NCBI RefSeq assembly: GCF_002902085.1
Contig: NZ_PPQR01000014.1
Coordinates: forward strand, 43,054 to 107,053
DNA: 64,000 nucleotides
Source: Staphylococcus simiae
GTDB taxonomy: Bacteria > Bacillota > Bacilli > Staphylococcales > Staphylococcaceae
Direction: 5' to 3'
Positions within the stretch are counted from its first letter, which is position 1. Each line of letters starts with the position of its first letter. Below the pieces are notes generated by a model, which saw only the letters and a program-made list of their open reading frames with translations, was not told the DNA's origin and did not search any database. This document shows positions 51,631-61,397 of this stretch, one piece after another. The position numbers and the translations under genes were made by a program.

Positions 51631-54600
51631 ATGGGAAAATTTGGATTAAATTTCTTTAAACCAACAGAAAAGTTTAATGGTAATTGGTCTGTTCTTGAAT
51701 CTAAAAGTAGAGAATGGGAAAAAATGTATAGAGAACGTTGGAGTCATGATAAGGAAGTAAGAACAACGCACGGTGTTAACTGTACTGGTTCATGCTCATG
51801 GAAAGTTTTTGTTAAAAATGGTGTCATTACATGGGAAAACCAACAAGTTGACTATCCAAGTTGTGGACCAGATATGCCCGAATATGAACCTAGAGGATGT
51901 CCTCGTGGTGCATCATTCTCTTGGTACGAATATAGTCCACTACGTGTTAAATATCCATATATTAGAGGGAAACTTTTAGATTTATGGAATGAAGCATTAG
52001 AGGAACAAAATGGTGATCGTATTGCTGCATGGGCTTCTATTGTTGAAAATGAAGATAAAGCAAAACAATATAAACAAGCACGTGGTATGGGTGGCCATGT
52101 ACGTTCTACTTGGAAAGATGTAACAGAAATTATTGCAGCACAATTACTTTACACAATTAAAAAAGATGGTCCAGATAGAATTGCAGGTTTCACACCAATT
52201 CCTGCAATGTCGATGATTAGTTATGCAGCAGGTGCAAGATTTATCAATTTACTTGGTGGAGAAATGTTAAGTTTCTACGATTGGTATGCCGATTTACCAC
52301 CAGCTTCACCACAAATTTGGGGTGAACAAACAGACGTACCAGAATCAAGTGACTGGTATAACTCATCATACATTATTATGTGGGGTTCTAACGTTCCTTT
52401 AACACGTACACCTGATGCTCACTTTATGACTGAAGTACGTTATAAAGGTGCGAAAGTTATTTCTGTAGCACCAGACTATGCTGAAAATGTTAAGTTTGCA
52501 GATAATTGGTTAGCGCCAAACCCAGGCTCAGATGCAGCGATTGCACAAGGGATGACACATGTTATCTTACAAGAACATTATGTGAATAAACCTAATGAAC
52601 GTTTTATTAATTATGCTAAACAATATACTGATATGCCATTCGTTATCATGCTTGATGAAGATGAAAATGGTTATAAAGCTGGACGTTTCTTAAGAGCAAG
52701 TGACTTAGGACAAGAAATTGAACAAAGCGAATGGAAACCAGTCATTTACGATACGATTAGTGAATCATTAGTAGTTCCAAACGGTACGATGGGCCAACGT
52801 TGGGAAGAAGGTAAAAAATGGAATCTTAAATTAGAAACTGAAGATGGTTCTAAAATCAACCCAACATTATCAATGGCCGATGGAGAATATGATTTACAAA
52901 CGATTCAATTCCCATATTTTGATAGCTTTGGAGATGGTATTTTCGAACGTCCAATTCCAACTAGAACATTAACATTAGCTGATGGTAAGGAAGTTCAAAT
53001 TACTACTATTTTCGATTTAATGGCAAGTCAATATGGTGTGCGTAGATTTAATCATGAGTTGGAAGCTAAAGGTTATGATGATGCAGAATCTAAATACACA
53101 CCAGGCTGGCAAGAAACTATTTCTGGTGTCAAAGCTAGCTTAGTTACTCAAGTAGGTAAAGAATTTGCTCAAAATGCGATTGATACAGAAGGGCGTTCAA
53201 TGATCATCATGGGTGCCGGAATCAATCACTGGTTTAACTCAGATACGATTTATCGAGCAATTTTAAACTTAGTTATGTTATGTGGTTGCCAAGGTGTCAA
53301 CGGCGGAGGCTGGGCACACTATGTAGGACAAGAAAAATGTCGTCCAATTGAAGGATGGAATACAATTTCATTCGCTAAAGACTGGCAAGGTCCACCTCGT
53401 TTACAAAATGGTACAAGTTGGTTCTATTTCGCAACAGATCAATGGAAATATGAAGAATCAAACGTAGATAAATTGAAATCACCATTAGCTAATGAACTTA
53501 AGCACCAACATCCTGCTGATTATAATATCTTAGCAGCACGTCTTGGTTGGTTACCTTCTTATCCACAGTTTAATAAAAATAGCTTATTATTTGCTGAAGA
53601 AGCAAAAGATGAAGGTATTGAATCAAATGAAGCTATTTTAAAACGTGCAATTGAAGAAGTTAAAACAAAACAAACACAATTTTCTATAGAAGATCCAGAT
53701 TTAAGAAAAAATCATCCTAAATCATTATTTATATGGCGTTCAAACTTGATTTCAAGTTCAGCTAAAGGTCAAGAGTACTTTATGAAACATTTATTAGGTA
53801 CAAAATCAGGATTATTAGCAAGCCCAAATGAAGAGGATAAACCAGAAGAAATACAATGGCGTGAAGAAACAACAGGTAAATTAGATTTAATGGTATCACT
53901 TGATTTTAGAATGACAGCAACACCGTTATATTCAGATATCGTATTACCAGCAGCAACTTGGTATGAAAAACATGACTTATCATCAACTGATATGCATCCG
54001 TTTGTTCACCCATTCAATCCAGCGATTGACCCATTATGGGAATCACGCTCTGACTGGGACATCTTTAAAACATTAGCTAAATCAGTATCAGAAATGGCCA
54101 AAGACTATTTACCAGGCACATTCAAAGATGTTGTCACTACACCATTAAGTCATGATTCAAAACAAGAAATCTCAACACCATACGGTATTGTCAAAGATTG
54201 GTCTAAAGGTGAGGTTGAAGCGGTACCAGGACGTACAATGCCTAACTTTGCCATTGTTGAACGTGACTTCACTAAAATTTACGACAAATACGTAACATTA
54301 GGACCTAAATTAGAAACAGATAAATTAGGTGCACATGGTGTTAGCTTTGGTGTTAGCGAACAATATGAAGAATTGAAAAGTATGTTAGGTACATGGGGAG
54401 ATACTAATGAAGATTCAGTAAGAACGGATCGTCCACGTATTGATACAGCTCGTAATGTTGCAGACGCTATGCTAAATCTATCATCTGCGACAAACGGTAA
54501 ATTATCTCAAAAATCATACGGTGATTTAGAAGAACAAACTGGTATGGAATTAAAAGATATTTCAAGTGAACGTGCAGCAGAAAAAATTACGTTCTTAAAT

Positions 54601-55314
54601 ATCACATCACAACCAAGAGAAGTTATTCCAACAGCTGTATTCCCAGGTTCTAACAAACAAGGACGTCGTTATTCTCCGTTTACAACAAACGTAGAACGCT
54701 TAGTACCATTTAGAACATTAACAGGTCGTCAAAGTTATTATGTCGATCATGAAGTATTCCAACAATTCGGTGAAAGCTTACCAGTGTATAAACCGACATT
54801 ACCACCAATGGTATTTGGTAATAAAGACAAAAAAATTAAAGGTGGCACTGACGCCTTAGTATTACGTTATTTAACACCACATGGTAAATGGAATATTCAC
54901 TCTATGTATCAAGACAACAAACATATGTTGACACTATTTAGAGGTGGTCCAACTGTTTGGATTTCTGATGAAGACGCAGACAAACATGATATTCATGATA
55001 ATGATTGGTTAGAAGTATATAACCGTAATGGTGTCGTAACTGCTAGAGCTGTTATTTCACACCGTATGCCTAAAGGGACAATGTTCATGTATCATGCTCA
55101 AGATAAACATATACAAACACCAGGTTCAGAAATTACTGATACTCGTGGCGGTTCACATAATGCGCCAACTAGAATTCACTTGAAACCAACACAACTTGTT
55201 GGAGGATATGCACAAATTAGTTATCACTTTAACTACTATGGTCCAATTGGTAACCAAAGAGACTTATACGTAGCAGTTAGAAAAATGAAGGAGGTCAATT
55301 GGCTTGAAGATTAA
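51631..55314 (+). CDS. narG: Respiratory nitrate reductase alpha subunit
   Basis: 1227 residues, normal for NarG. The FS0 [4Fe-4S] ligands are His47, Cys51, Cys55 (HGVNCTGSC) and Cys90 (RGCPRGASF). The Mo-binding Asp lies in WYADLPPASPQ (about 225). Mo-bisMGD contacts such as GSNVPLTRTPDAH and GWAHYVGQEKCRP are present. It reduces nitrate to nitrite on the cytoplasmic side using quinol electrons. No twin-arginine signal, as usual for Nar. Start ATG behind AGGAGGATAAAATAA. narH begins 11 bases before its end. Confidence 0.97.
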   Translation: MGKFGLNFFKPTEKFNGNWSVLESKSREWEKMYRERWSHDKEVRTTHGVNCTGSCSWKVFVKNGVITWENQQVDYPSCGPDMPEYEPRGCPRGASFSWYEYSPLRVKYPYIRGKLLDLWNEALEEQNGDRIAAWASIVENEDKAKQYKQARGMGGHVRSTWKDVTEIIAAQLLYTIKKDGPDRIAGFTPIPAMSMISYAAGARFINLLGGEMLSFYDWYADLPPASPQIWGEQTDVPESSDWYNSSYIIMWGSNVPLTRTPDAHFMTEVRYKGAKVISVAPDYAENVKFADNWLAPNPGSDAAIAQGMTHVILQEHYVNKPNERFINYAKQYTDMPFVIMLDEDENGYKAGRFLRASDLGQEIEQSEWKPVIYDTISESLVVPNGTMGQRWEEGKKWNLKLETEDGSKINPTLSMADGEYDLQTIQFPYFDSFGDGIFERPIPTRTLTLADGKEVQITTIFDLMASQYGVRRFNHELEAKGYDDAESKYTPGWQETISGVKASLVTQVGKEFAQNAIDTEGRSMIIMGAGINHWFNSDTIYRAILNLVMLCGCQGVNGGGWAHYVGQEKCRPIEGWNTISFAKDWQGPPRLQNGTSWFYFATDQWKYEESNVDKLKSPLANELKHQHPADYNILAARLGWLPSYPQFNKNSLLFAEEAKDEGIESNEAILKRAIEEVKTKQTQFSIEDPDLRKNHPKSLFIWRSNLISSSAKGQEYFMKHLLGTKSGLLASPNEEDKPEEIQWREETTGKLDLMVSLDFRMTATPLYSDIVLPAATWYEKHDLSSTDMHPFVHPFNPAIDPLWESRSDWDIFKTLAKSVSEMAKDYLPGTFKDVVTTPLSHDSKQEISTPYGIVKDWSKGEVEAVPGRTMPNFAIVERDFTKIYDKYVTLGPKLETDKLGAHGVSFGVSEQYEELKSMLGTWGDTNEDSVRTDRPRIDTARNVADAMLNLSSATNGKLSQKSYGDLEEQTGMELKDISSERAAEKITFLNITSQPREVIPTAVFPGSNKQGRRYSPFTTNVERLVPFRTLTGRQSYYVDHEVFQQFGESLPVYKPTLPPMVFGNKDKKIKGGTDALVLRYLTPHGKWNIHSMYQDNKHMLTLFRGGPTVWISDEDADKHDIHDNDWLEVYNRNGVVTARAVISHRMPKGTMFMYHAQDKHIQTPGSEITDTRGGSHNAPTRIHLKPTQLVGGYAQISYHFNYYGPIGNQRDLYVAVRKMKEVNWLED

Positions 55315-56857
55315 AGCGCAGGTAGCAATGGTATTAAATTTAGATAAATGTATAGGGTGCCATACATGTAGTGTAACTTGTAAGAACACTTGGACGAATC
55401 GTCCAGGTGCAGAGTACATGTGGTTTAACAACGTTGAAACTAAGCCAGGTATGGGTTATCCAAAACGTTGGGAAGACCAAGAACACTATAAAGGTGGCTG
55501 GGTATTAAATAAAAAAGGTAAGTTAGAACTTAAATCAGGTAGCAGAATTTCTAAGATTGCTCTAGGTAAAATCTTCTACAACCCAGATATGCCTTTAATT
55601 AAAGATTATTATGAGCCATGGAACTACAACTATGAACATTTAACAACTGCTAAAGCTGGTAATCATTCTCCAGTAGCTAGAGCATATTCTGAAATTACTG
55701 GCGAAAATATTGAAATTGAATGGGGACCAAACTGGGAAGATGACCTAGCAGGTGGTCATGTAACTGGACCTAAAGACCCAAATATTCAAAAAATAGAAGA
55801 AGATATTAAATTCCAATTTGATGAAACATTTATGATGTATTTACCTCGTTTATGTGAACATTGCTTGAACCCAAGTTGCGTTGCTTCTTGTCCTTCAGGA
55901 GCAATGTATAAACGTGATGAAGATGGTATCGTACTTGTTGACCAAGATGCATGTCGTGGATGGCGTTACTGTATGACAGGTTGTCCATATAAAAAGGTTT
56001 ACTTCAACTGGAAAACGAATAAAGCTGAAAAATGTACATTCTGTTTCCCAAGAATCGAAGCTGGTATGCCAACTGTTTGTTCAGAAACATGTACAGGTCG
56101 TATGAGATACTTAGGCGTCTTGTTATATGATGCTGATCGTGTGCATGAAGCAGCTTCAGCTACAGACGAAAAAGATCTATATGAAAAACAATTAGATTTA
56201 TTCTTAGATCCATTTGATGAAGAAGTGATTGCACAAGCTGAAAAAGACGGTATTGGATATGATTGGATTGAAGCAGCTCAAAATTCTCCAATTTATAAAT
56301 TGGCAATTGAGTATAAATTAGCATTCCCATTACACCCAGAATTTAGAACGATGCCAATGGTTTGGTATTGTCCACCATTAAGTCCAATTATGAGTTACTT
56401 CGAAGGTAAAAATACAGATCAAAATCCTGACAGTATTTTCCCAGCAATTGAAGAAATGCGTTTACCAATAGAGTACTTAGCTAACTTATTTACAGCTGGT
56501 GACACACAACCTGTCAAAGAAGCATTGCAACGAATGGCGATGATGAGAAGTTATATGAGATCACAAGTAACAAATAAACCGTTTGATACATCTAAATTAG
56601 AAAGACTAGGCTTAACTGAACGTCAAACAAAAGATATGTATCGTTTATTAGGTATTGCAAAATACGAAGATCGTTTCGTCATCCCTACATCACATAAAGA
56701 AACATATCTAGACACATATCATGCGCAAGGTAGTGAAGGCTACGGTGGTGAACACTTTGGCGATAATTGTGAAGGTTGTGGTGTTCCAGTAGGCTCTGGA
56801 AAAACAGGACAAGAAATTTATAATGAGAATTTCTATGGAGGGATTTTCCGTGATTAA
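55304..56857 (+). CDS. narH: Respiratory nitrate reductase beta subunit
   Basis: 517 residues starting at TTG, with AGGAGGT eight bases before it inside narG. Iron-sulfur motifs: CIGCHTCSVTC (FS1 region), CEHCLNPSCVASC, CRGWRYCMTGC (Trp where a Cys would be, giving the [3Fe-4S] cluster) and CTFCFPRIEAGMPTVCSETC. They make the electron wire from NarI to NarG. The pattern matches E. coli NarH closely. Cytoplasmic membrane face. Confidence 0.97.
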   Translation: MKIKAQVAMVLNLDKCIGCHTCSVTCKNTWTNRPGAEYMWFNNVETKPGMGYPKRWEDQEHYKGGWVLNKKGKLELKSGSRISKIALGKIFYNPDMPLIKDYYEPWNYNYEHLTTAKAGNHSPVARAYSEITGENIEIEWGPNWEDDLAGGHVTGPKDPNIQKIEEDIKFQFDETFMMYLPRLCEHCLNPSCVASCPSGAMYKRDEDGIVLVDQDACRGWRYCMTGCPYKKVYFNWKTNKAEKCTFCFPRIEAGMPTVCSETCTGRMRYLGVLLYDADRVHEAASATDEKDLYEKQLDLFLDPFDEEVIAQAEKDGIGYDWIEAAQNSPIYKLAIEYKLAFPLHPEFRTMPMVWYCPPLSPIMSYFEGKNTDQNPDSIFPAIEEMRLPIEYLANLFTAGDTQPVKEALQRMAMMRSYMRSQVTNKPFDTSKLERLGLTERQTKDMYRLLGIAKYEDRFVIPTSHKETYLDTYHAQGSEGYGGEHFGDNCEGCGVPVGSGKTGQEIYNENFYGGIFRD

Positions 56858-57425
56858 TTTCGATAACCTAAAAGAATATCAAGAAAGTTTTGGCTATATG
56901 GCACAACAATTATGTTTCCCAGATAAGTTAACTTTTCATCCTGCTACATTTGAAGAAACTATCTCACAAGACCATCCAGGGTATGAAGATTTAGTGGCGT
57001 ATCGAAGTGTAATGATGGAATTCTCTTTATCAGAAATTAAAGCAATATATACAGACACATTTGATTTTACAAAAAAGGCACCATTGCATATGACTTACAA
57101 CAAATTTGATACACAAAAAGAACGTGGTCAAATGCTAGCGAAATTAAAAGTATTATATGAAATGTTTGGACTAAAAATGGTAGATAATGAATTATCTGAT
57201 TATCTACCGTTGATGCTCCAATTTTTACAAGTGGCAGATTGGCGTAATGATTCAAGAGCAGAAGAAAATATTCAATTGATCATTATGATTATTGAAGATG
57301 GCACATACGTCATGGCGAATGAGCTAGGTAAAGATAATAACCCATATGCCTATGTGATACAAGCACTTAGAAAAACATTGAAATCATGTTTGGAGTCACC
57401 AAAAGGAGTGAAACATCATGCTTAA
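56850..57425 (+). CDS. narJ: Nitrate reductase assembly chaperone NarJ
   Basis: 191 residues from GTG at 56850, which has GGAGGG seven bases upstream; the ATG at 56823 lacks a site. GTG overlaps the narH stop by eight bases. All-helical TorD/NarJ fold with YGYMAQQLCFPD-like start and LPLMLQFLQVADWRND in the middle, a conserved segment of the family. It binds NarG until the Mo cofactor is inserted and is not part of the final enzyme. Confidence 0.92.
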   Translation: MINFDNLKEYQESFGYMAQQLCFPDKLTFHPATFEETISQDHPGYEDLVAYRSVMMEFSLSEIKAIYTDTFDFTKKAPLHMTYNKFDTQKERGQMLAKLKVLYEMFGLKMVDNELSDYLPLMLQFLQVADWRNDSRAEENIQLIIMIIEDGTYVMANELGKDNNPYAYVIQALRKTLKSCLESPKGVKHHA

Positions 57426-58095
57426 TCAATTTTTATGGGTTATTTATCCATATTTATGTTTGGCAATTTTCATTTTTGGGCATCTTGCCCGTTATCGATA
57501 TGACCAATTTTCATGGACAGCAAAGTCGAGTGAGCTCATTGAAAAGAAAAGATTGATGTGGGGAAGTTTGTTATTCCATCTAGGTATCATTCCAGTATTC
57601 TTTGGACATGTTGTAGGATTACTTATTCCAAAGAGTTGGATGGAAGCATTTGGCGTAACAGAGCATCTATATCATATCGGAGCTGTGTATATTGGTAGTA
57701 TCTTTGGTATAATTACGCTTGTAGGTATGTTTTTATTAACAGCAAGACGTGTAACGACTAAAAGTATAAGACGACTAAGCTCTGCTTCAGATATCTTTGT
57801 TAATTTCTTATTATTACTTATAGTATTTATGGGGTGCTATGCAACATTAGTAACGAATGCACAACATCCTGAATTTAACTATAGAACGTCTTTATCAATT
57901 TGGTTTAGACAATTACTAATGTTTAAGCCTGATGCAGCAATGATGAATAGTGTGCCAATTGGTTTTAAAATACATGTATTACTAGGCTTTACAATTATGG
58001 CATGTTGGCCATTTACAAGATTAGTTCATGTATGGAGTGTACCGTTATCATATATCAATCGTAGATATATTATTTACCGTAAGAATAAAGTGTAG
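57418..58095 (+). CDS. narI: Respiratory nitrate reductase gamma subunit (cytochrome b)
   Basis: 225 residues with five membrane helices. Haem ligand candidates: His in FGHLARYRYDQFSW and FHLGIIPVFFGHVVGLLIP (helices 1 and 2), and His pairs in the last helix (KIHVLLGFTIMACWPFTRLVHVWSVPL). It oxidises menaquinol outside and passes electrons to NarH. Overlaps narJ by eight bases. Confidence 0.96.
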   Translation: MLNQFLWVIYPYLCLAIFIFGHLARYRYDQFSWTAKSSELIEKKRLMWGSLLFHLGIIPVFFGHVVGLLIPKSWMEAFGVTEHLYHIGAVYIGSIFGIITLVGMFLLTARRVTTKSIRRLSSASDIFVNFLLLLIVFMGCYATLVTNAQHPEFNYRTSLSIWFRQLLMFKPDAAMMNSVPIGFKIHVLLGFTIMACWPFTRLVHVWSVPLSYINRRYIIYRKNKV

Positions 58096-58113
58096 TATAA
58101 GAGGTGAAAGGAT

Positions 58114-58563
58114 TTGACACCAGAAGCAATAATTCAAAACCGCAGTTTTCAAGAGACATTAGATAACATTCGCACACATGAGGGGTATGATTTTGCAGCG
58201 ATAGCATTCTATGAATCTAAGAAACCGTCAGCTCCAATCAAATGGCACTATGTTTCAGGCAATCAAAATAACCGTTTCAAATTAATTATTTTACGTAAAG
58301 GACATGGCTTAGCTGGCACAGTAATGAAAACAGGTAAACGTATGGTCATTGCTAATGTGGGCTTGGCACTAAGTCCTGAAGAAAAAATTGATTACCCTAT
58401 TTTATTAAGTGAGAACTTAACAGCAGTATTTGCTTTGCCGTTATGGTATAACAATCAAGTGTATGGTGTGTTATTATTTGGTCAAAGGGATGGGACTCCG
58501 TTACCCAAAATAATTGACCACTATGACATTCAACATAAGTTTGGAATCTTTAATGAAGAATAA
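58114..58563 (+). CDS. nreA: Nitrate receptor NreA (GAF domain)
   Basis: 149 residues, one GAF domain. TTG start behind GAGGTGAAAGGA. Segments FAAIAFYESKKPSAPIKWHYVSGN, GLAGTVMKTGKRMVIANVG and LTAVFALPLWYNNQVYGVLLFGQRDG follow the GAF order. In S. carnosus NreA binds nitrate and, when nitrate-free, holds NreB inactive. It lies 18 bases after narI and belongs to the narGHJI-nreABC unit. Confidence 0.92.
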   Translation: MTPEAIIQNRSFQETLDNIRTHEGYDFAAIAFYESKKPSAPIKWHYVSGNQNNRFKLIILRKGHGLAGTVMKTGKRMVIANVGLALSPEEKIDYPILLSENLTAVFALPLWYNNQVYGVLLFGQRDGTPLPKIIDHYDIQHKFGIFNEE

Positions 58564-58590
58564 TAGATGAAGTTAATTTAGGTGATAATC

Positions 58591-59625
58591 ATGATAAATG
58601 AAGACAGTATACAATTAGAAGCTTTACTAAAAAAATATTATGAAAATTCCATCGAAAAAATTGTCTTCGTTGATGATCTTGGTAAAATAATTGCTATGAA
58701 TAATGCAGCAAAAGATATTTTGTCAGAAGAAGACAATTATAGTGCTATGACGAATGCTATTTGCCGAAGATGTGAAGGTTATACTAATGAATACGATTTA
58801 CAATCATGCAAGGATTGTTTCTTAGAATCTTTACAAGTACAGACTTCAAATTTTCAAGTATTTATGAAGACTAAAGACCATAAAATTATGCCATTTACTG
58901 CTACGTATCAAACGATAGATCCTGTCAAAGGTATTCATGCTTTTACTTTACAAAATGTGTCGTCACAAATAGAAAGACAGGAAAAGTTACATCAACAACG
59001 AATGATGCGTAAAACGATTTCAGCACAAGAAAATGAGCGTAAGCGTATTTCCCGGGAATTGCATGATAGTGTGATTCAAGAAATGCTTAATGTAGATGTC
59101 CAATTACGTTTATTAAAATATCAAGAAGATAAATCTCAACTGTTAGATAGTGCAGAAAACATTGAGTGTTTAGTGACTAAATTGATTGATGATATACGTA
59201 ATATGTCTGTAGAGCTTAGACCAGCGTCATTAGATGATTTAGGATTAGAAGCAGCTTTCAAATCTTATTTTAAGCAATTTGAAGAAAATTATGGCGTTAA
59301 AATTAATTATACATCTAATATTAAAAATATGCGCTTTGATAGTGAAGTGGAAACAGTCGTTTATCGTATTGTCCAAGAAGCCATACTTAACGCTTTGAAA
59401 TATGCAGATGTGAATGATATAAATGTTGTCATTCAACAAACTGGACGTCATTTAATTGCTGAAATTGAAGATTATGGGAATGGTTTTGATCCTAGCTCTA
59501 AACCAAAAGGTTCAGGATTAGGATTATATGGTATGAATGAACGGGCAGAATTAGTTAATGGCAGAGTAAACATCGAGACTGAAATTGGTAAAGGAACCAA
59601 CGTTACACTAAACATACCAATTTAA
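58591..59625 (+). CDS. nreB: Oxygen-sensing histidine kinase NreB
   Basis: 344 residues from the ATG at 58591 with AGGTGA before it (the in-frame GTG at 58582 is part of that site). A PAS domain with four Cys ligands of the O2-labile [4Fe-4S] cluster: Cys58, 61, 73 and 76, each one less than in S. carnosus. Then a HisKA_3 box ([19 protein letters not shown]) with phosphorylated His158, and HATPase_c ([42 protein letters not shown]). No membrane helix: a cytoplasmic sensor. Active without oxygen and with nitrate-bound NreA; phosphorylates NreC. Confidence 0.96.
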   Translation: MINEDSIQLEALLKKYYENSIEKIVFVDDLGKIIAMNNAAKDILSEEDNYSAMTNAICRRCEGYTNEYDLQSCKDCFLESLQVQTSNFQVFMKTKDHKIMPFTATYQTIDPVKGIHAFTLQNVSSQIERQEKLHQQRMMRKTISAQENERKRISRELHDSVIQEMLNVDVQLRLLKYQEDKSQLLDSAENIECLVTKLIDDIRNMSVELRPASLDDLGLEAAFKSYFKQFEENYGVKINYTSNIKNMRFDSEVETVVYRIVQEAILNALKYADVNDINVVIQQTGRHLIAEIEDYGNGFDPSSKPKGSGLGLYGMNERAELVNGRVNIETEIGKGTNVTLNIPI

Positions 59626-59647
59626 AGCATACATTGGGGGAATAAAA

Positions 59648-60301
59648 GTGAAAATTGTGATTGCCGATGATCATGCTGTGGTACGTACTGGTTTCTCTAT
59701 GATTTTGAATTATCAAAATGATATGGAAGTTGTAGCGACGGCTGCAGATGGGGTAGAAGCCTACCAAAAAGTTATGGAATACAAGCCTGATGTATTACTC
59801 ATGGATTTAAGTATGCCACCAGGAGAATCAGGATTAATCGCTACAAGTAAAATTGCTGAAAGTTTTCCTGAAACAAAGATACTTATTTTAACGATGTTTG
59901 ATGATGAAGAATATTTATTCCATGTATTACGTAATGGTGCCAAAGGGTACATTTTAAAAAATGCACCGGATGAACAGTTGTTACTAGCTATTAGAACTGT
60001 CTATAAGGGCGAAACTTATGTAGATATGAAGTTAACTACATCGTTAGTCAATGAATTTGTGACTAATTCAAACCAAGATATTGAAAATTCGTCAGATCCT
60101 TTCAAAATATTATCTAAAAGAGAATTAGAAATATTACCTCTTATAGCTAAAGGCTATGGTAATAAAGAAATCGCAGAAAAATTATTTGTATCAGTTAAAA
60201 CAGTCGAAGCACATAAAACGCATATTATGACAAAGTTAGGATTGAAAAGTAAACCAGAACTTGTTGAATATGCATTAAAGAAAAAACTATTAGAATTTTA
60301 G
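59648..60301 (+). CDS. nreC: Nitrate/oxygen response regulator NreC (NarL/LuxR family)
   Basis: 217 residues, same as S. carnosus NreC. GTG start behind GGGGGA. Receiver domain with Asp7-Asp8, phosphorylated Asp53 ([13 protein letters not shown]), Thr in [11 protein letters not shown] and Lys in [14 protein letters not shown]. The C-terminal LuxR helix-turn-helix is [39 protein letters not shown]. It activates nir, nar and narK promoters through GGG..CCC palindromes found at 46775, 51480 and 62462. Confidence 0.96.
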   Translation: MKIVIADDHAVVRTGFSMILNYQNDMEVVATAADGVEAYQKVMEYKPDVLLMDLSMPPGESGLIATSKIAESFPETKILILTMFDDEEYLFHVLRNGAKGYILKNAPDEQLLLAIRTVYKGETYVDMKLTTSLVNEFVTNSNQDIENSSDPFKILSKRELEILPLIAKGYGNKEIAEKLFVSVKTVEAHKTHIMTKLGLKSKPELVEYALKKKLLEF

Positions 60302-60667
60302 AGCCAGTTACCACTTTAGTGGTTACTGGCTCTTATGCATTAGGAGCAAAGCGGGTAATGTAAACCGAGAGAATGACCACTTTAGTGGTTACTGGCTCTT
60401 ATGCATTATGAGCAAAGCGAGTAATGTAAACCGAGAGAAGAGCCCACTTTAGTGGTTACTGGCTCTTATGCATTAGGAGCAAAGCGAGTAATGTAAACGT
60501 AGAGAGGAGCCACTTTAGTGGTTACTGGCTCTTATGCATTAGGAGCAAAGCGAGTAATGTAAACCGAGAGAGGAGCCCACTTTAGTGGTTACTGGCTCTT
60601 ATGCATTAGGAGCAAAGCGAGTAATGTAAACCGAAAGAATGACCACTTTAGTGGTTACTGGCTCTTA
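60301..60667. repeat. Tandem array of a 66/67-bp hairpin unit, six hairpins
   Basis: CCACTTTAGTGGTTACTGGCTC starts at 60311, 60377, 60444, 60510, 60577 and 60643, spacing 66, 67, 66, 67, 66. Each has a CCACT/AGTGG stem, and often GAGCC/GGCTC outside. A linker TTATGCATTAGGAGC AAAGCGAGTAATGTAAACCGAGAG joins them. The first hairpin (60301-60332) serves as terminator for nreC, and the last can serve the convergent merR-type gene. No coding frame, no unique spacers. Confidence 0.92.
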
Positions 60668-60674
60668 CACATAC

Positions 60675-61397
60675 TCAAACATTTAGATGATAATTAACTG
60701 CATTAACGATGTAGTCTGTTAACTTTGGATTATCATAGCGTTTAAAATAATCATTAAACCGCTCATCAGTTTGATAAGTCTGAGCGATACAACGTAATGT
60801 GGTGTCATCAAAGTCAGCATATTGTTGTAGTAAATTTTTCCATTGTAATACGGCGCTTTGAGCTTTTTTTAAGCTACATTTACTAATCGAAAGATCATTG
60901 AAAAGGTCAAAGACAGCCTCCATTGCTTTTATTTGATCAGTGTTAAATGAATCACCACTATGCTTTTGTTTAAAAGATTGATAAGAAGTAGTGTGTCCGT
61001 ATTTTAATTTTGCTTCTATTTGATATTGCTGGGTCAATGGTTTGTTCAAAATATTTAATTCACTCATAGGAACACCTTTAATTAATTGATCAATAGCACA
61101 TTGCATCGATGCTAAGTGAGCTATTTTCCTGTCTAATACATCGCGCTGTTTAGCAATGATTGTTGTTAAGTTTCTGTCATCATAGGTTAATAATTCTTTA
61201 ATTTGTTTTATTGTAAAATCTAAAGATTTGAATATGAGTATCTTTTGTAATGTAATTAAATGATCTTGAGTATAGATTCTATAATTTTTGTTATTTTTTA
61301 CAGGTGTTAATAAACCAATTTCATCATAATAATGTAATGTCCTTTTAGTTACGTCAGTAATTTTAATGATATCTGTTAATGTGTAGTTATATTCCAA
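60675..61397 (-). CDS. MerR-family regulator with TipAS-like C-terminal domain
   Basis: 240 residues. N-terminal MerR winged helix: YTLTDIIKITDVTKRTLHYYDEIGLLTPVKNNKNYRIYTQDHLITLQKIL. A dimerisation coil follows (YDDRNLTTIIAKQRDVLDRKIAHLASM). The last ~90 residues (VFDLFNDLSISKCSLKKAQSAVLQWKNLLQQYADFDD...) look like a TipAS antibiotic-recognition domain. Regulators of this kind activate promoters when a drug-like ligand binds. Overlaps the upstream metalloprotease-like gene by 22 bases, so the two are cotranscribed. Confidence 0.83.
   Translation of the reverse strand: MEYNYTLTDIIKITDVTKRTLHYYDEIGLLTPVKNNKNYRIYTQDHLITLQKILIFKSLDFTIKQIKELLTYDDRNLTTIIAKQRDVLDRKIAHLASMQCAIDQLIKGVPMSELNILNKPLTQQYQIEAKLKYGHTTSYQSFKQKHSGDSFNTDQIKAMEAVFDLFNDLSISKCSLKKAQSAVLQWKNLLQQYADFDDTTLRCIAQTYQTDERFNDYFKRYDNPKLTDYIVNAVNYHLNV

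Noticed and set aside
60301..60667. CRISPR array, because of regularly spaced ~30-base repeats
   Set aside because: The sequences between the hairpins are also near-identical, so there are no unique spacers. No cas gene is near.
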